In this document: positions 18,150 to 25,971 of the stretch, one piece after another
Position numbering within the stretch: the stretch's first letter is position 1
Layout of the letters: each line of letters opens with the position of its first letter
Assembly (NCBI GenBank): GCA_041277045.1
Contig: JBGFSY010000001.1
Span: 496,001 to 560,000, forward strand
Length of the DNA stretch: 64,000 nucleotides
Reading direction: 5' to 3'
From: Reddybacter sp041277045
GTDB lineage: Bacteria > Pseudomonadota > Gammaproteobacteria > Pseudomonadales > Porticoccaceae
Notes under the pieces: generated by a model
Seen by the model: only the letters and a program-made list of their open reading frames with translations
Told to the model about the DNA's origin: nothing
Database searches by the model: none
Translations under genes and position numbers: made by a program

Positions 18150-18477
18150 AATTCGGACTCTCGGGGAAAAGCGGGGATTCTACACAATCCGCGGCGGGTA
18201 GCCTATCCCGCAAACGAAGATATCCCCGCCCCGTGGTCGCCTTAACAACCCCCTTGTCTAAATTTATTGCCGCAATCCAGTCTCGCACAGCTACTTGTCA
18301 ATCACCAAGCTTTGCCGTTACCCTGCTAGACGTAATAGCGGCACTAACCAGCACCCTAACTAATGCCAGTATTTCCCCAACCCTGGGTGGCACTAAAAAC
18401 CCGAGGCCGAACGCTGTCACAAGCCGCTAGGCACGGGCTTAAAGGTGGTTATCTTCAAGGAGCTTATTGAGAGGCCT
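18150..18477. other. divergent intergenic region, glyA / speD operon
   Basis: 328 bases with no credible gene. It must hold the glyA promoter (minus) and the promoter for the speD operon (plus). I found no hexamer pair good enough to call; TTGCCG at about 18313 with TAATAG has only a 15-base spacer. The dyad seen at 22540-22580 is not repeated here. Confidence 0.4.
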
Positions 18478-18900
18478 ATGATTCTAGGACAGCATTTATT
18501 GATCGAATGCCACGGCCAGCATGCCAGCCTCGATAGCGGTGAGCTGACGGCCTTACTGTGCGAGGCCGCGGCAGCCGGTGGCGCCACGGTACTGTTCCAG
18601 CACTTCCATAAGTTTGGCGACCAGGGCGGCGTCACCGGGGTACTGATCCTCGCCGAATCACACATTACCGTACACACTTGGCCCGAATACGACTACGCTG
18701 CCTTTGATATTTTTATGTGTGGTGAGGCAAGGCCCAAAGATGCCGCCGCCGTGATCAGCGCGCGCTTTCCAGCAGCGGAAATTGAAATAAAGGTCGTGGA
18801 CAGGGCCTCCCCCGCACACCATGTGGCACCCACCACGCACAGCCTGGCCGCTCATCAGCAAGACCCCGCCGCCGCGACAACTCACTTAACCGGGACCTAA
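18478..18900 (+). CDS. speD: S-adenosylmethionine decarboxylase proenzyme, short (Bacillus/Thermotoga-like) type
   Basis: Makes decarboxylated S-adenosylmethionine, the aminopropyl donor for spermidine. The 140-residue product is about half the size of the E. coli enzyme and matches the short prokaryotic class. The self-cleavage motif ESHITVHTWPE is present: cleavage between Glu60 and Ser61 would turn Ser61 into the pyruvoyl group. The ATG at 18478 has GAGAGG just upstream; AAGGAG lies further out. The C-terminal 25 residues are Ala/His/Thr-rich and not typical. It is the first gene of a ten-gene operon whose fourth gene is a spermidine synthase. Confidence 0.93.
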   Translation: MILGQHLLIECHGQHASLDSGELTALLCEAAAAGGATVLFQHFHKFGDQGGVTGVLILAESHITVHTWPEYDYAAFDIFMCGEARPKDAAAVISARFPAAEIEIKVVDRASPAHHVAPTTHSLAAHQQDPAAATTHLTGT

Positions 18901-18903
18901 GCA

Positions 18904-19881
18904 ATGCAAAAAATTCAGTGGGCATGGGTCTTCATTCTCTGCCACAGCCTCCTGCTTATTGGCTGCTCATCCGAGCAAGATAAATGGCAACAACAACTCG
19001 ACCAGCAGGCAGTGATCAGCGCTAGCAAGGTCGATCGCTTAAAACAGCACATTAGTGCCGGACATATTGCCAACACCCGATTGCTCAGCCAATACGCCGC
19101 CATTATCCGCCAGGGCAACCCGGAACTCGACGAGCTGAGCCGTGCCCTGGAACAAGATGCTGGCATCGATGGCCCTATTATTCGCTCCCTGGAATCCCGG
19201 CTGAGCGATGCCAAAAGCGATATCGGCCACGTCATAACCATGGGCAACGAACAGGTGAACAAGGTTTATCAGGAGCTTTCCGCCATTGAGGCGGCCGCGC
19301 AACCCGATACCTACGGCATGATGCTCAGCGATCCAATTAACGTACTGGCCGATATGTCGCAGGGCAAGCTGGCGCGCGTCGCGGCCCTCAGTGCGGAGGC
19401 CAGCGCCCGCATCAATGATGCCGAAGACTTTGGCCCCGGCAGCCAATTGGTCGGCAACCCCCAATACGGCAACTGGCAGACCAACAGCTCGGGCAACTCA
19501 TTCTGGCACTGGTACGGTCAGTACGCCTTTTTTTCCAGTATGTTTCGCAGCCCCATCGGCTACGGCCACTGGGGTCGACACCGCGATTACAGCTACTACA
19601 ACGACTACGGGCGCTCGACGTACACCTCGCCCAGTCAGCGTAAAAACCAACAATCGACCGAGCGCAGCACGCGGCAAAAATTCAAGCAATCGGGGCAACG
19701 CTTCTCCAGCCCCTATGCCAACACCAAGCAAACCACCTCGGCCGTCGCCAGAAAGGGCAGTAAGTTCCAACCAAGCTCACTGGCTCGCAGCACTGCCACG
19801 AAATCAACGGCGAGCAGCACCACGTCCAGCTACCGCAATTCTTCTTATCAATCATCACGCAGTCGCTTTGGCGGCAAATAG
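18904..19881 (+). CDS. lipoprotein of the polyamine/PspA operon, low-complexity C-terminus
   Basis: A 325-residue protein with an N-terminal lipoprotein signal: hydrophobic core then LLIGC, the lipidated Cys at position 21. Residue 22 is Ser, so outer-membrane sorting is likely. Residues 25-175 are mostly helical with heptad-like spacing. A Tyr/Trp/Gly/His-rich stretch (about 185-240) is followed by a Ser/Thr/Arg/Lys-rich tail to the end, probably disordered. I do not recognise the family. It begins three bases after speD. The basic, disordered tail could contact anionic envelope polymers, but that is a guess. Confidence 0.75.
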   Translation: MQKIQWAWVFILCHSLLLIGCSSEQDKWQQQLDQQAVISASKVDRLKQHISAGHIANTRLLSQYAAIIRQGNPELDELSRALEQDAGIDGPIIRSLESRLSDAKSDIGHVITMGNEQVNKVYQELSAIEAAAQPDTYGMMLSDPINVLADMSQGKLARVAALSAEASARINDAEDFGPGSQLVGNPQYGNWQTNSSGNSFWHWYGQYAFFSSMFRSPIGYGHWGRHRDYSYYNDYGRSTYTSPSQRKNQQSTERSTRQKFKQSGQRFSSPYANTKQTTSAVARKGSKFQPSSLARSTATKSTASSTTSSYRNSSYQSSRSRFGGK

Positions 19882-19893
19882 GCGAGGGATTCC

Positions 19894-20781
19894 ATGAATT
19901 ATGAACTTTCAATGTGGTCACTGGCCATCGTCGTCATCAATCTCAGTATCGCCATCGCCGCCATCTGCGTCTTTCGCGTGTTCTTCGGCGTACTCGCAGG
20001 GGTCAACACCACGATTGAATTGGCGGAAAAAGACAACTTCGCCTTTGGCATCACCTTTGCCGGCGGTGCCGGGGCACTGGGCCTGATTTTATCCGCTGCG
20101 GTTACCGGCGATGCCGCCGTCAACCTACTCACTGAAGCGGGCAATGTACTGACCTACGCACTGGCGGGCATGATTCTGCTGAAGGTCGGCTCAATGATTA
20201 ACGACTACATTATCTTCCACAAGGTCTCACTCAAAGCCGCCATCGCCGACCACCAACTGGCCGCGGGCTTCGTTCAGGCCAGCAACTTTTTAGCCCTCGG
20301 CCTGATCATCAGCTCAACGGTGAATTGGGTCGAGTATGAAACCTGGCGCGGCCTGCCCTCCGTACTGATGTTGTTTTTTGGCACCCAGTGCATCTTGCTG
20401 TTGGTCACCCGCTTGCGCGCCGCCGTCTACCGCCGCCGCCATCAGGGCGAAAGCCTGCAGCAGGCCATCGTCGCCGGCAATACGGCACTGGCGATCCGCT
20501 ATTCGGGACACGTGCTCGGCACCGCGCTAGCGATGACGGCCGGCGCCAGTCTGGTCGAATACTATCCAGCCCAGTCCCTGCAATCCGTCGCCTGTTGGCT
20601 GGGCGCCGGCATGGGACTGGCTCTACTCTTGCCCGCGCTGGCACTGATCGCCCGCAAGGCTATCTTGCACAACATTAATGTCGCCGAAGAAGTGGACGAG
20701 CAAGAAAATATTGGCGTCGCCGCCATCGAGGCGGTGATTTATATTGCCATCGCCCTACTGCTTATCGGGGTGCTCGCATAA
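19894..20781 (+). CDS. tandem DUF350 integral membrane protein (YjfL-like)
   Basis: 295 residues with about eight hydrophobic helices. Two repeated units can be aligned, each with a small-residue helix after a polar loop (DNFAFGITFAGGAGALGLIL and GNTALAIRYSGHVLGTALAM), and a third related segment starts at ENIGVAAIEAVIYIAIALL. This is the DUF350 pattern of E. coli YjfL, here doubled. Function unknown; DUF350 proteins recur next to PspA homologues. Good Shine-Dalgarno (GAGGGA), 12 bases after the lipoprotein gene and two before the spermidine synthase. Confidence 0.85.
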   Translation: MNYELSMWSLAIVVINLSIAIAAICVFRVFFGVLAGVNTTIELAEKDNFAFGITFAGGAGALGLILSAAVTGDAAVNLLTEAGNVLTYALAGMILLKVGSMINDYIIFHKVSLKAAIADHQLAAGFVQASNFLALGLIISSTVNWVEYETWRGLPSVLMLFFGTQCILLLVTRLRAAVYRRRHQGESLQQAIVAGNTALAIRYSGHVLGTALAMTAGASLVEYYPAQSLQSVACWLGAGMGLALLLPALALIARKAILHNINVAEEVDEQENIGVAAIEAVIYIAIALLLIGVLA

Positions 20782-20783
20782 AA

Positions 20784-22538
20784 GTGGCTGCAGCAGCGCC
20801 ACAAGCACCGAGGAAGTCTCGTCGCGAACTAGTTTTCCACGATATCTTTCTGATCACCGTGATGGCGACTCTGGCCGGCTGCGGCCTGATTTACGAATAC
20901 TTAATGGCCCACTATGCCGGCCGCGTCCTCGGTGCTCTCGAGTCCACGCTCTACGCCATGATCGGCCTGATGATTGTCGCCATGGGCCTTGGCGCCCTGC
21001 TCGCCAAATGGTTGCACTGCCCCTTTAAGGCTTTTGCCTGGCTGGAGTGGGGTATCGCCAGCCTCGGCGCCACGGCACTGATTATTATCTCCCTGAGCAT
21101 CTCCCTGGCCTTTAGCTTTCCCGCCTATCTACAGGACATCTACGGCCTACACCCCAGCATTACCACCGATGGCCTGGTAGTGCAGGGCCTAGCCAGTATT
21201 GCCAAGGCCACGCCCTTTGTGGTCGGGGCGCTACTGGGCTTGATGATCGGTATGGAAATCCCCCTTATCGCCCGCATTCGCGAGCAGCTACACGGCCAGC
21301 ATCTCGAACATAATCTGGGCACCATTTACGGTGCCGACTACATTGGTGCCGGCATTGGCGCGGCGATCTGGGTGCTGTTCTGCCTGCAACTGCCGGTGCT
21401 CGTCGCGGCATTGAGCACGGCCCTGGTCAACGCGCTGATCGGCATCGCCTTTCTTATCAAATACCGCGCCCACCTACCCCAGCGCAAAGCCCTGTGGTCG
21501 GCCCATATCAGCCTGCTAATGCTGCTGGCGGTACTCGCCGGGGGCGGTGCGACCTGGATGGAAAATATGCACCGCGCCCTGTTTAAGGACAAAGTGCTGT
21601 ACTCCAAAATCACCCCCTATCAGCACCTCACCCTGACCGAACGCATCGTCGGCGCCGGCCTGCCCAAAATCACCAGCCTCTACATCAACGGACGCCTGCA
21701 GTTCTCGAGCAATGACGAGCTGATTTACCACAGCTATTTAACCGCCCCACCCCTTCTCGCCTCGGCGCGACGGGATAAAATCCTGGTGATTGGCGGCGGC
21801 GATGGCCTGGCGCTGCGCGATATCCTACGCTGGCAACCCCAGGCGGTGACGCTGATCGATCTCGATGGCGAAATGATTTCCCTGTTTAGTGGCGACGACC
21901 CCGAGGCCCCTCCGGCCATTTCTGCACGCTTGCTGCAACTCAACGGTGCCGCCTTTCGGGACGATAGAGTCGAGGTAATCGTTGGTGACGCCTTTGTCGA
22001 AGTCGAAGCCCTGCTCAGTGCAGGACAGCACTTCGACACTATCATCGTCGATCTGCCCGACCCCAGCCACCCCGATATCAACAAGGTCTATTCAACCTTC
22101 TTCTTCCTGCGCTTAAAGCAATTACTCAGCGCCGACGGGGCCATTGGCATCCAGTCGACCTCACCCTTTCACACCCAGCAAGCGTTTATTTCCATCGGCA
22201 AAACCCTCCAGGCGGCCGGCTTTACCAGCGAGCAATACCACGCCAATGTACCGACTTTCGGAGAGTGGGGCTGGACCATTGGCACGCTGCGCGGCGGTAG
22301 CGCCTCACAACGCATTGCCGCTAGCGAGGCGCCGAGTGGCGCATCAGTCGAGGTATTATCCGACTGGTTAACAAAGCCACAAATTCTCGCTGCCTTTGTG
22401 TTCTCGCCGCGCTATTTTGCCGACGCCAAGCACATTAAGATCAATACCCTCGGCTCGCACCAACTCTACCAATACCACCAGCGCGCCTGGAAACAACACG
22501 ACGGGGCCTTTTTCCCCGGTCATAACCCCTTTGACTAA
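20784..22538 (+). CDS. membrane-anchored spermidine synthase-like aminopropyltransferase
   Basis: 584 residues. The N-terminal half (about 20-265) contains seven or so membrane helices; the C-terminal half (about 270-540) is a spermidine-synthase-type Rossmann domain with the nucleotide motif VIGGGDGLALRDIL, the acidic LIDLDGEM strand end and the catalytic-region motif DLPDPSHPDINKVYST. Classical SpeE is soluble and about 280 residues, so this is the long membrane class. It should transfer an aminopropyl group from the SpeD product at the inner membrane; the acceptor is not certain. The GTG start lies two bases after the DUF350 stop. A promoter -35 for the downstream genes overlaps its last codons. 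Confidence 0.85.
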   Translation: MAAAAPQAPRKSRRELVFHDIFLITVMATLAGCGLIYEYLMAHYAGRVLGALESTLYAMIGLMIVAMGLGALLAKWLHCPFKAFAWLEWGIASLGATALIIISLSISLAFSFPAYLQDIYGLHPSITTDGLVVQGLASIAKATPFVVGALLGLMIGMEIPLIARIREQLHGQHLEHNLGTIYGADYIGAGIGAAIWVLFCLQLPVLVAALSTALVNALIGIAFLIKYRAHLPQRKALWSAHISLLMLLAVLAGGGATWMENMHRALFKDKVLYSKITPYQHLTLTERIVGAGLPKITSLYINGRLQFSSNDELIYHSYLTAPPLLASARRDKILVIGGGDGLALRDILRWQPQAVTLIDLDGEMISLFSGDDPEAPPAISARLLQLNGAAFRDDRVEVIVGDAFVEVEALLSAGQHFDTIIVDLPDPSHPDINKVYSTFFFLRLKQLLSADGAIGIQSTSPFHTQQAFISIGKTLQAAGFTSEQYHANVPTFGEWGWTIGTLRGGSASQRIAASEAPSGASVEVLSDWLTKPQILAAFVFSPRYFADAKHIKINTLGSHQLYQYHQRAWKQHDGAFFPGHNPFD

Positions 22539-22580
22539 AGCCATAATATGGCATACAGTGCACTCATGCCATATTATGGC
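22531..22580 (+). promoter_or_regulatory. internal promoter with two operator dyads before DUF2170-pspA
   Basis: TTGACT (22531-22536), 17-base spacer, TACAGT (22554-22559): a good sigma-70 promoter, starting inside the last codons of the spermidine synthase gene. The dyad GCCATA-A-TATGGC (22540-22552) fills the spacer, and GCCATA-T-TATGGC (22568-22580) sits just past the predicted start near 22566. The two copies also form a 15-bp perfect inverted repeat (22540-22554 / 22566-22580) with an 11-base centre. The layout predicts repression of the DUF2170-pspA part. Confidence 0.7.
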
Positions 22581-22609
22581 GTAGCGCAATTACTACCAAG
22601 GAGCCTTGC

Positions 22610-23011
22610 ATGTCGCTTAATGAACTCGCCTTTAAACTCAACGCCCACCTAACCGCTGAAGATACGCGCTTCGATGCCGTACTGGCAGAGAGCGGCGTAT
22701 TGGAAGTCATCTGTTCCAACAATGAAGAATTCCCCATCAACATCGTCAAAACCGACACACAACTGCTGGCCATTACCCCGCTGTTCAATGTCAACGAGGT
22801 AAAACCCGAGCAGGTCAACGAACTCAACGAGGAACTCTTGCTCATCAGCCCCGCCATTCCCCTCAGCGCCATCGGCCGCCAGGGCGACAGCTATATTTTA
22901 TTTGGCGCCATGGCGCTGGACACCTTATTCGAAAACATTGTTCACGAACTCGAAGTGCAAGCTGAAAACACCATCGATGTACTGCAGGTTATAGAGCCTC
23001 TACTGCTCTAA
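22610..23011 (+). CDS. DUF2170 family protein (YjfI-like)
   Basis: 133 residues, acidic, no signal peptide or membrane segment, so cytosolic. The sequence pattern (CSNNEEFPINIVKTDTQLLAI ... FNVNEVKPEQVNELNEELL ... LFGAMALDTLFENIVHELE) fits DUF2170, the family of E. coli YjfI. In E. coli and many other genomes this gene precedes a PspA paralogue, as here. Function unknown; an adaptor or regulator of the following PspA is the natural guess. Strong AAGGAG Shine-Dalgarno. Confidence 0.85.
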   Translation: MSLNELAFKLNAHLTAEDTRFDAVLAESGVLEVICSNNEEFPINIVKTDTQLLAITPLFNVNEVKPEQVNELNEELLLISPAIPLSAIGRQGDSYILFGAMALDTLFENIVHELEVQAENTIDVLQVIEPLLL

Positions 23012-23061
23012 TTGCTCAACCAGCTGCCTCAACCAACAATTGTTTATAACGGAGATACACC

Positions 23062-23757
23062 ATGGGTATTTTAAAAAACATACTAACCGCCGTGCGCGGT
23101 GGCGCCAGTGAAGTTGGCGAATCCATTGTCGATGCCAATGCGGTGCGCATTCTCGGCCAGGAAATTCGCGATGCGCAAGATGCCATTGCCAAGGCCAAAC
23201 AATCCCTAACCGGACTCAAAGCCAGCGAAATCAAACTCAAACGCGAAATCAACAGCCTGGAAAGTGATATTGGCAGCTACGAAAGTAAGGCCGTGCAAGC
23301 CCTCGAAGCTGGCAATGAAGCCCTCGCCGTCGAGGTCGCGGAGCGCATTGCCGAAATCGAAAGTGAGGCCGCCGAAAAAGGTGCCGAGCACAGCGCTCTG
23401 AGTGCGCAGGTCAACAAGATTAACAGCATGATTCGCCAGCGTGAAAAAACCATTCAGAAGAATGGCCGCGAGCTGGAAAAAATTAAAACCGTTGAGCAAT
23501 TACAAAAGGCGACCTCCAGCATGTCGACCAACTTTGCCGCCACCAACGCCAGTGAACACCGTGTGTCAAAGGCTCTGGAGCGCGTTAAAAAGAAGCAAGT
23601 CAACTGGGAAGACCGCATGGAAGCTGGCGAGTGGATGGAAGGCGAGGCCAGCGGCGATGACCTCGACCGCAAATTAAAGGATGCTGGCATCGGCGCCAAT
23701 GCCAGTAGCGGCGCGAGCAGTGTTCTCGAGCGGCTGAAAAAGAAATCTGGCCAATAG
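23062..23757 (+). CDS. PspA/IM30 family protein (YjfJ-like)
   Basis: 231 residues, almost wholly helical with long coiled coils (about 25-160), and the family N-terminus with an amphipathic stretch (MGILKNILTAVRGGASEVGE) that binds membranes. PspA/IM30 proteins form oligomeric rods or rings related to ESCRT-III and repair or brace stressed membranes. The C-terminus is Gly/Ser/Ala-rich and ends in a basic helix. There is no pspF, pspB or pspC nearby, so this is the YjfJ-type paralogue rather than the canonical phage-shock operon. ACGGAG Shine-Dalgarno. A strong hairpin follows the gene. Confidence 0.92.
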   Translation: MGILKNILTAVRGGASEVGESIVDANAVRILGQEIRDAQDAIAKAKQSLTGLKASEIKLKREINSLESDIGSYESKAVQALEAGNEALAVEVAERIAEIESEAAEKGAEHSALSAQVNKINSMIRQREKTIQKNGRELEKIKTVEQLQKATSSMSTNFAATNASEHRVSKALERVKKKQVNWEDRMEAGEWMEGEASGDDLDRKLKDAGIGANASSGASSVLERLKKKSGQ

Positions 23758-23780
23758 GGCCTCTACCTAACCGTCAAAGC

Positions 23781-23814
23781 CACTAAGGCAGCCCGGATTC
23801 GGGCGGCCTTAGTG
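23781..23814 (+). terminator. intercistronic hairpin after the pspA-like gene
   Basis: 9-bp stem CACTAAGGC / GCCTTAGTG (23781-23789 / 23806-23814), one A-G mismatch, then a 5-bp GCCCG/CGGGC stem with a four-base loop. No T-run follows; instead the next gene's Shine-Dalgarno begins a few bases later. It is more likely a transcript-stabilising or partial attenuating element than a full terminator. Confidence 0.65.
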
Positions 23815-23825
23815 CTGGAAAGCCC

Positions 23826-24476
23826 ATGCTTAAAAAGCTCTTCTCTCGCAACAAGCCCAGCAAAGAGCGTCAGCTCGATTGCCCAAGCCAGCTACTGATT
23901 GGCGATATGCTCTCGCTCAAATACCGCGACTCCTTGCCCCAAGAGTTACGCGAGCAGTCACTGGAGGTCATTAAAGTCGGCACCTACGAATTTGCCTCGG
24001 GCTGCAGTAAAGAGGTGGTGTTAAAGGATGCCGAAAACCGGCTCTATTTTATGGGTATTGACAATGAAGACGGTAAGCTATCGCTATGCTTTGCCCGGAA
24101 AATTGCCCGCCAGCAGCTCTTCACTTTTATTGATGAAGACAGCTTTGCGCAATTGTGGTCCCAGGACTGGCCCGAACTCATCGTCCAAAACCCACCCAGT
24201 GAGCTCGCCGACTGGCTCAGCCCCCGCTACCAGCAAAGTCATAAAGAGCAGGAAGCCTATTACTATGATCGCGACTGCCAAGGCGAGGACTTGGCCGCAG
24301 CCGAGGATGGTGAGGAGTTGCGCATCCACGAGTGCGAGGGCGGTGACGGTCAGTATGGCCTGAGTGTTGAAATCAGCGAAGATGGCGCCACCGAAGTTTT
24401 CCTTCAGGTGTATTGTGCCGTCGATGTGATTGAGCAAATGTGGCCACACAATGCGGCAGACAGCCATGGCGATTAA
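23826..24476 (+). CDS. DUF2491 family protein (YjfK-like)
   Basis: 216 residues, acidic and cytosolic, with no signal or membrane segment. It matches the DUF2491/YjfK pattern in my reading: an N-terminal SQLLIGDMLSLKYRDSLP segment and a C-terminal acidic strand-rich region including YYYDRDCQGEDLAAAEDGEELRI. In E. coli yjfK follows yjfI and yjfJ, the same order as here. Function unknown. The last 11 bases overlap the next gene. Confidence 0.82.
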   Translation: MLKKLFSRNKPSKERQLDCPSQLLIGDMLSLKYRDSLPQELREQSLEVIKVGTYEFASGCSKEVVLKDAENRLYFMGIDNEDGKLSLCFARKIARQQLFTFIDEDSFAQLWSQDWPELIVQNPPSELADWLSPRYQQSHKEQEAYYYDRDCQGEDLAAAEDGEELRIHECEGGDGQYGLSVEISEDGATEVFLQVYCAVDVIEQMWPHNAADSHGD

Positions 24477-24837
24477 ACACAATCCGAAATGGGCCGATGA
24501 AAAGCGCGCCCTGAAGAAAGTGCAGATGCACTTTGTCTTTAAGGAACAGCTCAATAAACGCATTCGCCACGACGCCGCCGATGAAAACCTCAACCCCAGC
24601 GACATTATTCGTAAAATCGTTGGCCTGCCCTACCAGCGCATTCAGCGGCCGCGCATCGGCCTGTCCTTTAATCCCGATGATTTACACAATCTCTCGCAGC
24701 GCTATCAAGTCCCCGTCGACGACGAGAAAACCATCAAGCAGCGCGTGCTCGAAGAAGTCACCCAGTGCTACCAAGAGCGCGAACCGACAGCTGAGCCAAC
24801 AGACAGTGCGGGCGCCAAAGCCGATGAGGGCCGCTAA
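24466..24837 (+). CDS. small protein with two ribbon-helix-helix-like units, candidate operon regulator
   Basis: 123 residues from the ATG at 24466, overlapping the DUF2491 stop by 11 bases. Two segments each read as a short strand followed by two helices, the ribbon-helix-helix pattern: VQMHFVFKEQLNKRIRHDAA with NPSDIIRKIVGL (about 20-55), and RIGLSFNPDDLHNLSQRY with EKTIKQRVLEEVTQ (about 64-105). A tandem arrangement would give a pseudo-dimer able to bind a palindromic site. The C-terminus is acidic and disordered. Whether it binds DNA is inferred only from this pattern; no close family is recognised. Confidence 0.6.
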   Translation: MAIKHNPKWADEKRALKKVQMHFVFKEQLNKRIRHDAADENLNPSDIIRKIVGLPYQRIQRPRIGLSFNPDDLHNLSQRYQVPVDDEKTIKQRVLEEVTQCYQEREPTAEPTDSAGAKADEGR

Positions 24838-24843
24838 CTCACC

Positions 24844-25971
24844 ATGCTGATCCAACTCATCAACCTGCGTCACTGGCGGCGCCACCACCTGAAGTACTCC
24901 GTCGAACACGAGCAGGGCACCATTTACAAACTGGCCCGCCTCTTTTGTTTGCTCATCGCCCTCATCCTTATCCACTCAATGGCGATGGTCTATTTTGAAA
25001 ATCTCGGCTGGGGCGATGCTTTCTGGCTCTCGGTGACCACCGTCACCACGGTGGGCTACGGTGATATTTCCGCCGCCAGCTGGCAAGGCCGTTTATTTAC
25101 AACCGTCTGTTTATATGTATTGGCAATATCACTACTGGCACAACTCGCCGCAGAGTTTTTTGAATACCGCATAAAAAAACGTGACGATAAATTTCGGGGC
25201 AACTGGATATGGAGCGACATGAACAAGCACCTGCTCATCATTAACACACCGACGGCCAATAGCGATGCCTACCTCGAGCGCTTAATCGGCCAGGTTCGCG
25301 CCACACCCAAGTTTGCACAACTCCCCCTGCAAATATTGTCTCGCAATTACTCTGGCGGCCTACCTCGTGAACTTAGCGCCCACAACGTTGTGCACTACAA
25401 CGGCGGCCCTGAACATGCCAAAAACCTGGACGCCGTCAACGTCAAGACAGCGGCATTCATTGTTATTTTAGCGCGCGATGGCAGTGATCCCTTATCGGAC
25501 AGCTTGACCTTCGACATCCTCTGTCGCATTCAGGACGTCGGCAGTTCAGCCACGATTCTGGCTGAGTGCATCGCCGATGAAAACCGTCAGCGCTTGAAAA
25601 AGGCTGGCGCAGCAGTGGTGATACGGCCCATTCGCGCCTACCCCGAACTCCTTGTTCGCGCCCTCGCCACACCCGGTACAGAGGTGGTATTAGAAAATTT
25701 ATTTACCCACGATGAAAGCAACCTGCAGCGCGTCGACCTCGACTTTAGCAATATATTGTGGAGGGACATTGTTAGTGTTTTTATGGCTAACGATTTTGGC
25801 ATCCCCCTCGCCTATATCGACGCTGGGGGTGTCCACAGTAATCCCCCAGCCCTGCGTGCTTGCTCTGGCAGCAGTATTATTTCCATGACCAGCGCCGGGC
25901 GCAATATCCCTACCGACAAAATCAGGGCAGATTTTACGCGCTTGCACACAGCGTCAAATACGGCCCCATGA
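24844..25971 (+). CDS. two-helix potassium channel with RCK-like cytosolic domain
   Basis: 375 residues. Helix 1 (about 30-50), a pore loop with the potassium selectivity filter TVGYGD (about 67-72) and helix 2 (about 85-107) form a Kcs/MthK-type pore. The cytosolic part resembles TrkA-N/RCK domains, but the nucleotide-binding Gly-rich loop is replaced by IINTPTANSDAY, so NAD binding is doubtful. Six bases after the previous gene, its stop overlaps the rhomboid start (ATGA). In this operon it could couple membrane potential or potassium leakage to the PspA response; that role is inferred. Confidence 0.88.
   Translation: MLIQLINLRHWRRHHLKYSVEHEQGTIYKLARLFCLLIALILIHSMAMVYFENLGWGDAFWLSVTTVTTVGYGDISAASWQGRLFTTVCLYVLAISLLAQLAAEFFEYRIKKRDDKFRGNWIWSDMNKHLLIINTPTANSDAYLERLIGQVRATPKFAQLPLQILSRNYSGGLPRELSAHNVVHYNGGPEHAKNLDAVNVKTAAFIVILARDGSDPLSDSLTFDILCRIQDVGSSATILAECIADENRQRLKKAGAAVVIRPIRAYPELLVRALATPGTEVVLENLFTHDESNLQRVDLDFSNILWRDIVSVFMANDFGIPLAYIDAGGVHSNPPALRACSGSSIISMTSAGRNIPTDKIRADFTRLHTASNTAP

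Noticed and set aside
18150..18260. Riboswitch in the glyA leader
   Set aside because: GC-rich inverted repeats are present, but no motif of glycine, SAH or tetrahydrofolate riboswitches could be recognised.
22502..22518. GGGG/CCCC hairpin at the end of the spermidine synthase gene as terminator
   Set aside because: Short stem inside the coding region with no following T-run; the operon continues and a promoter overlaps it.
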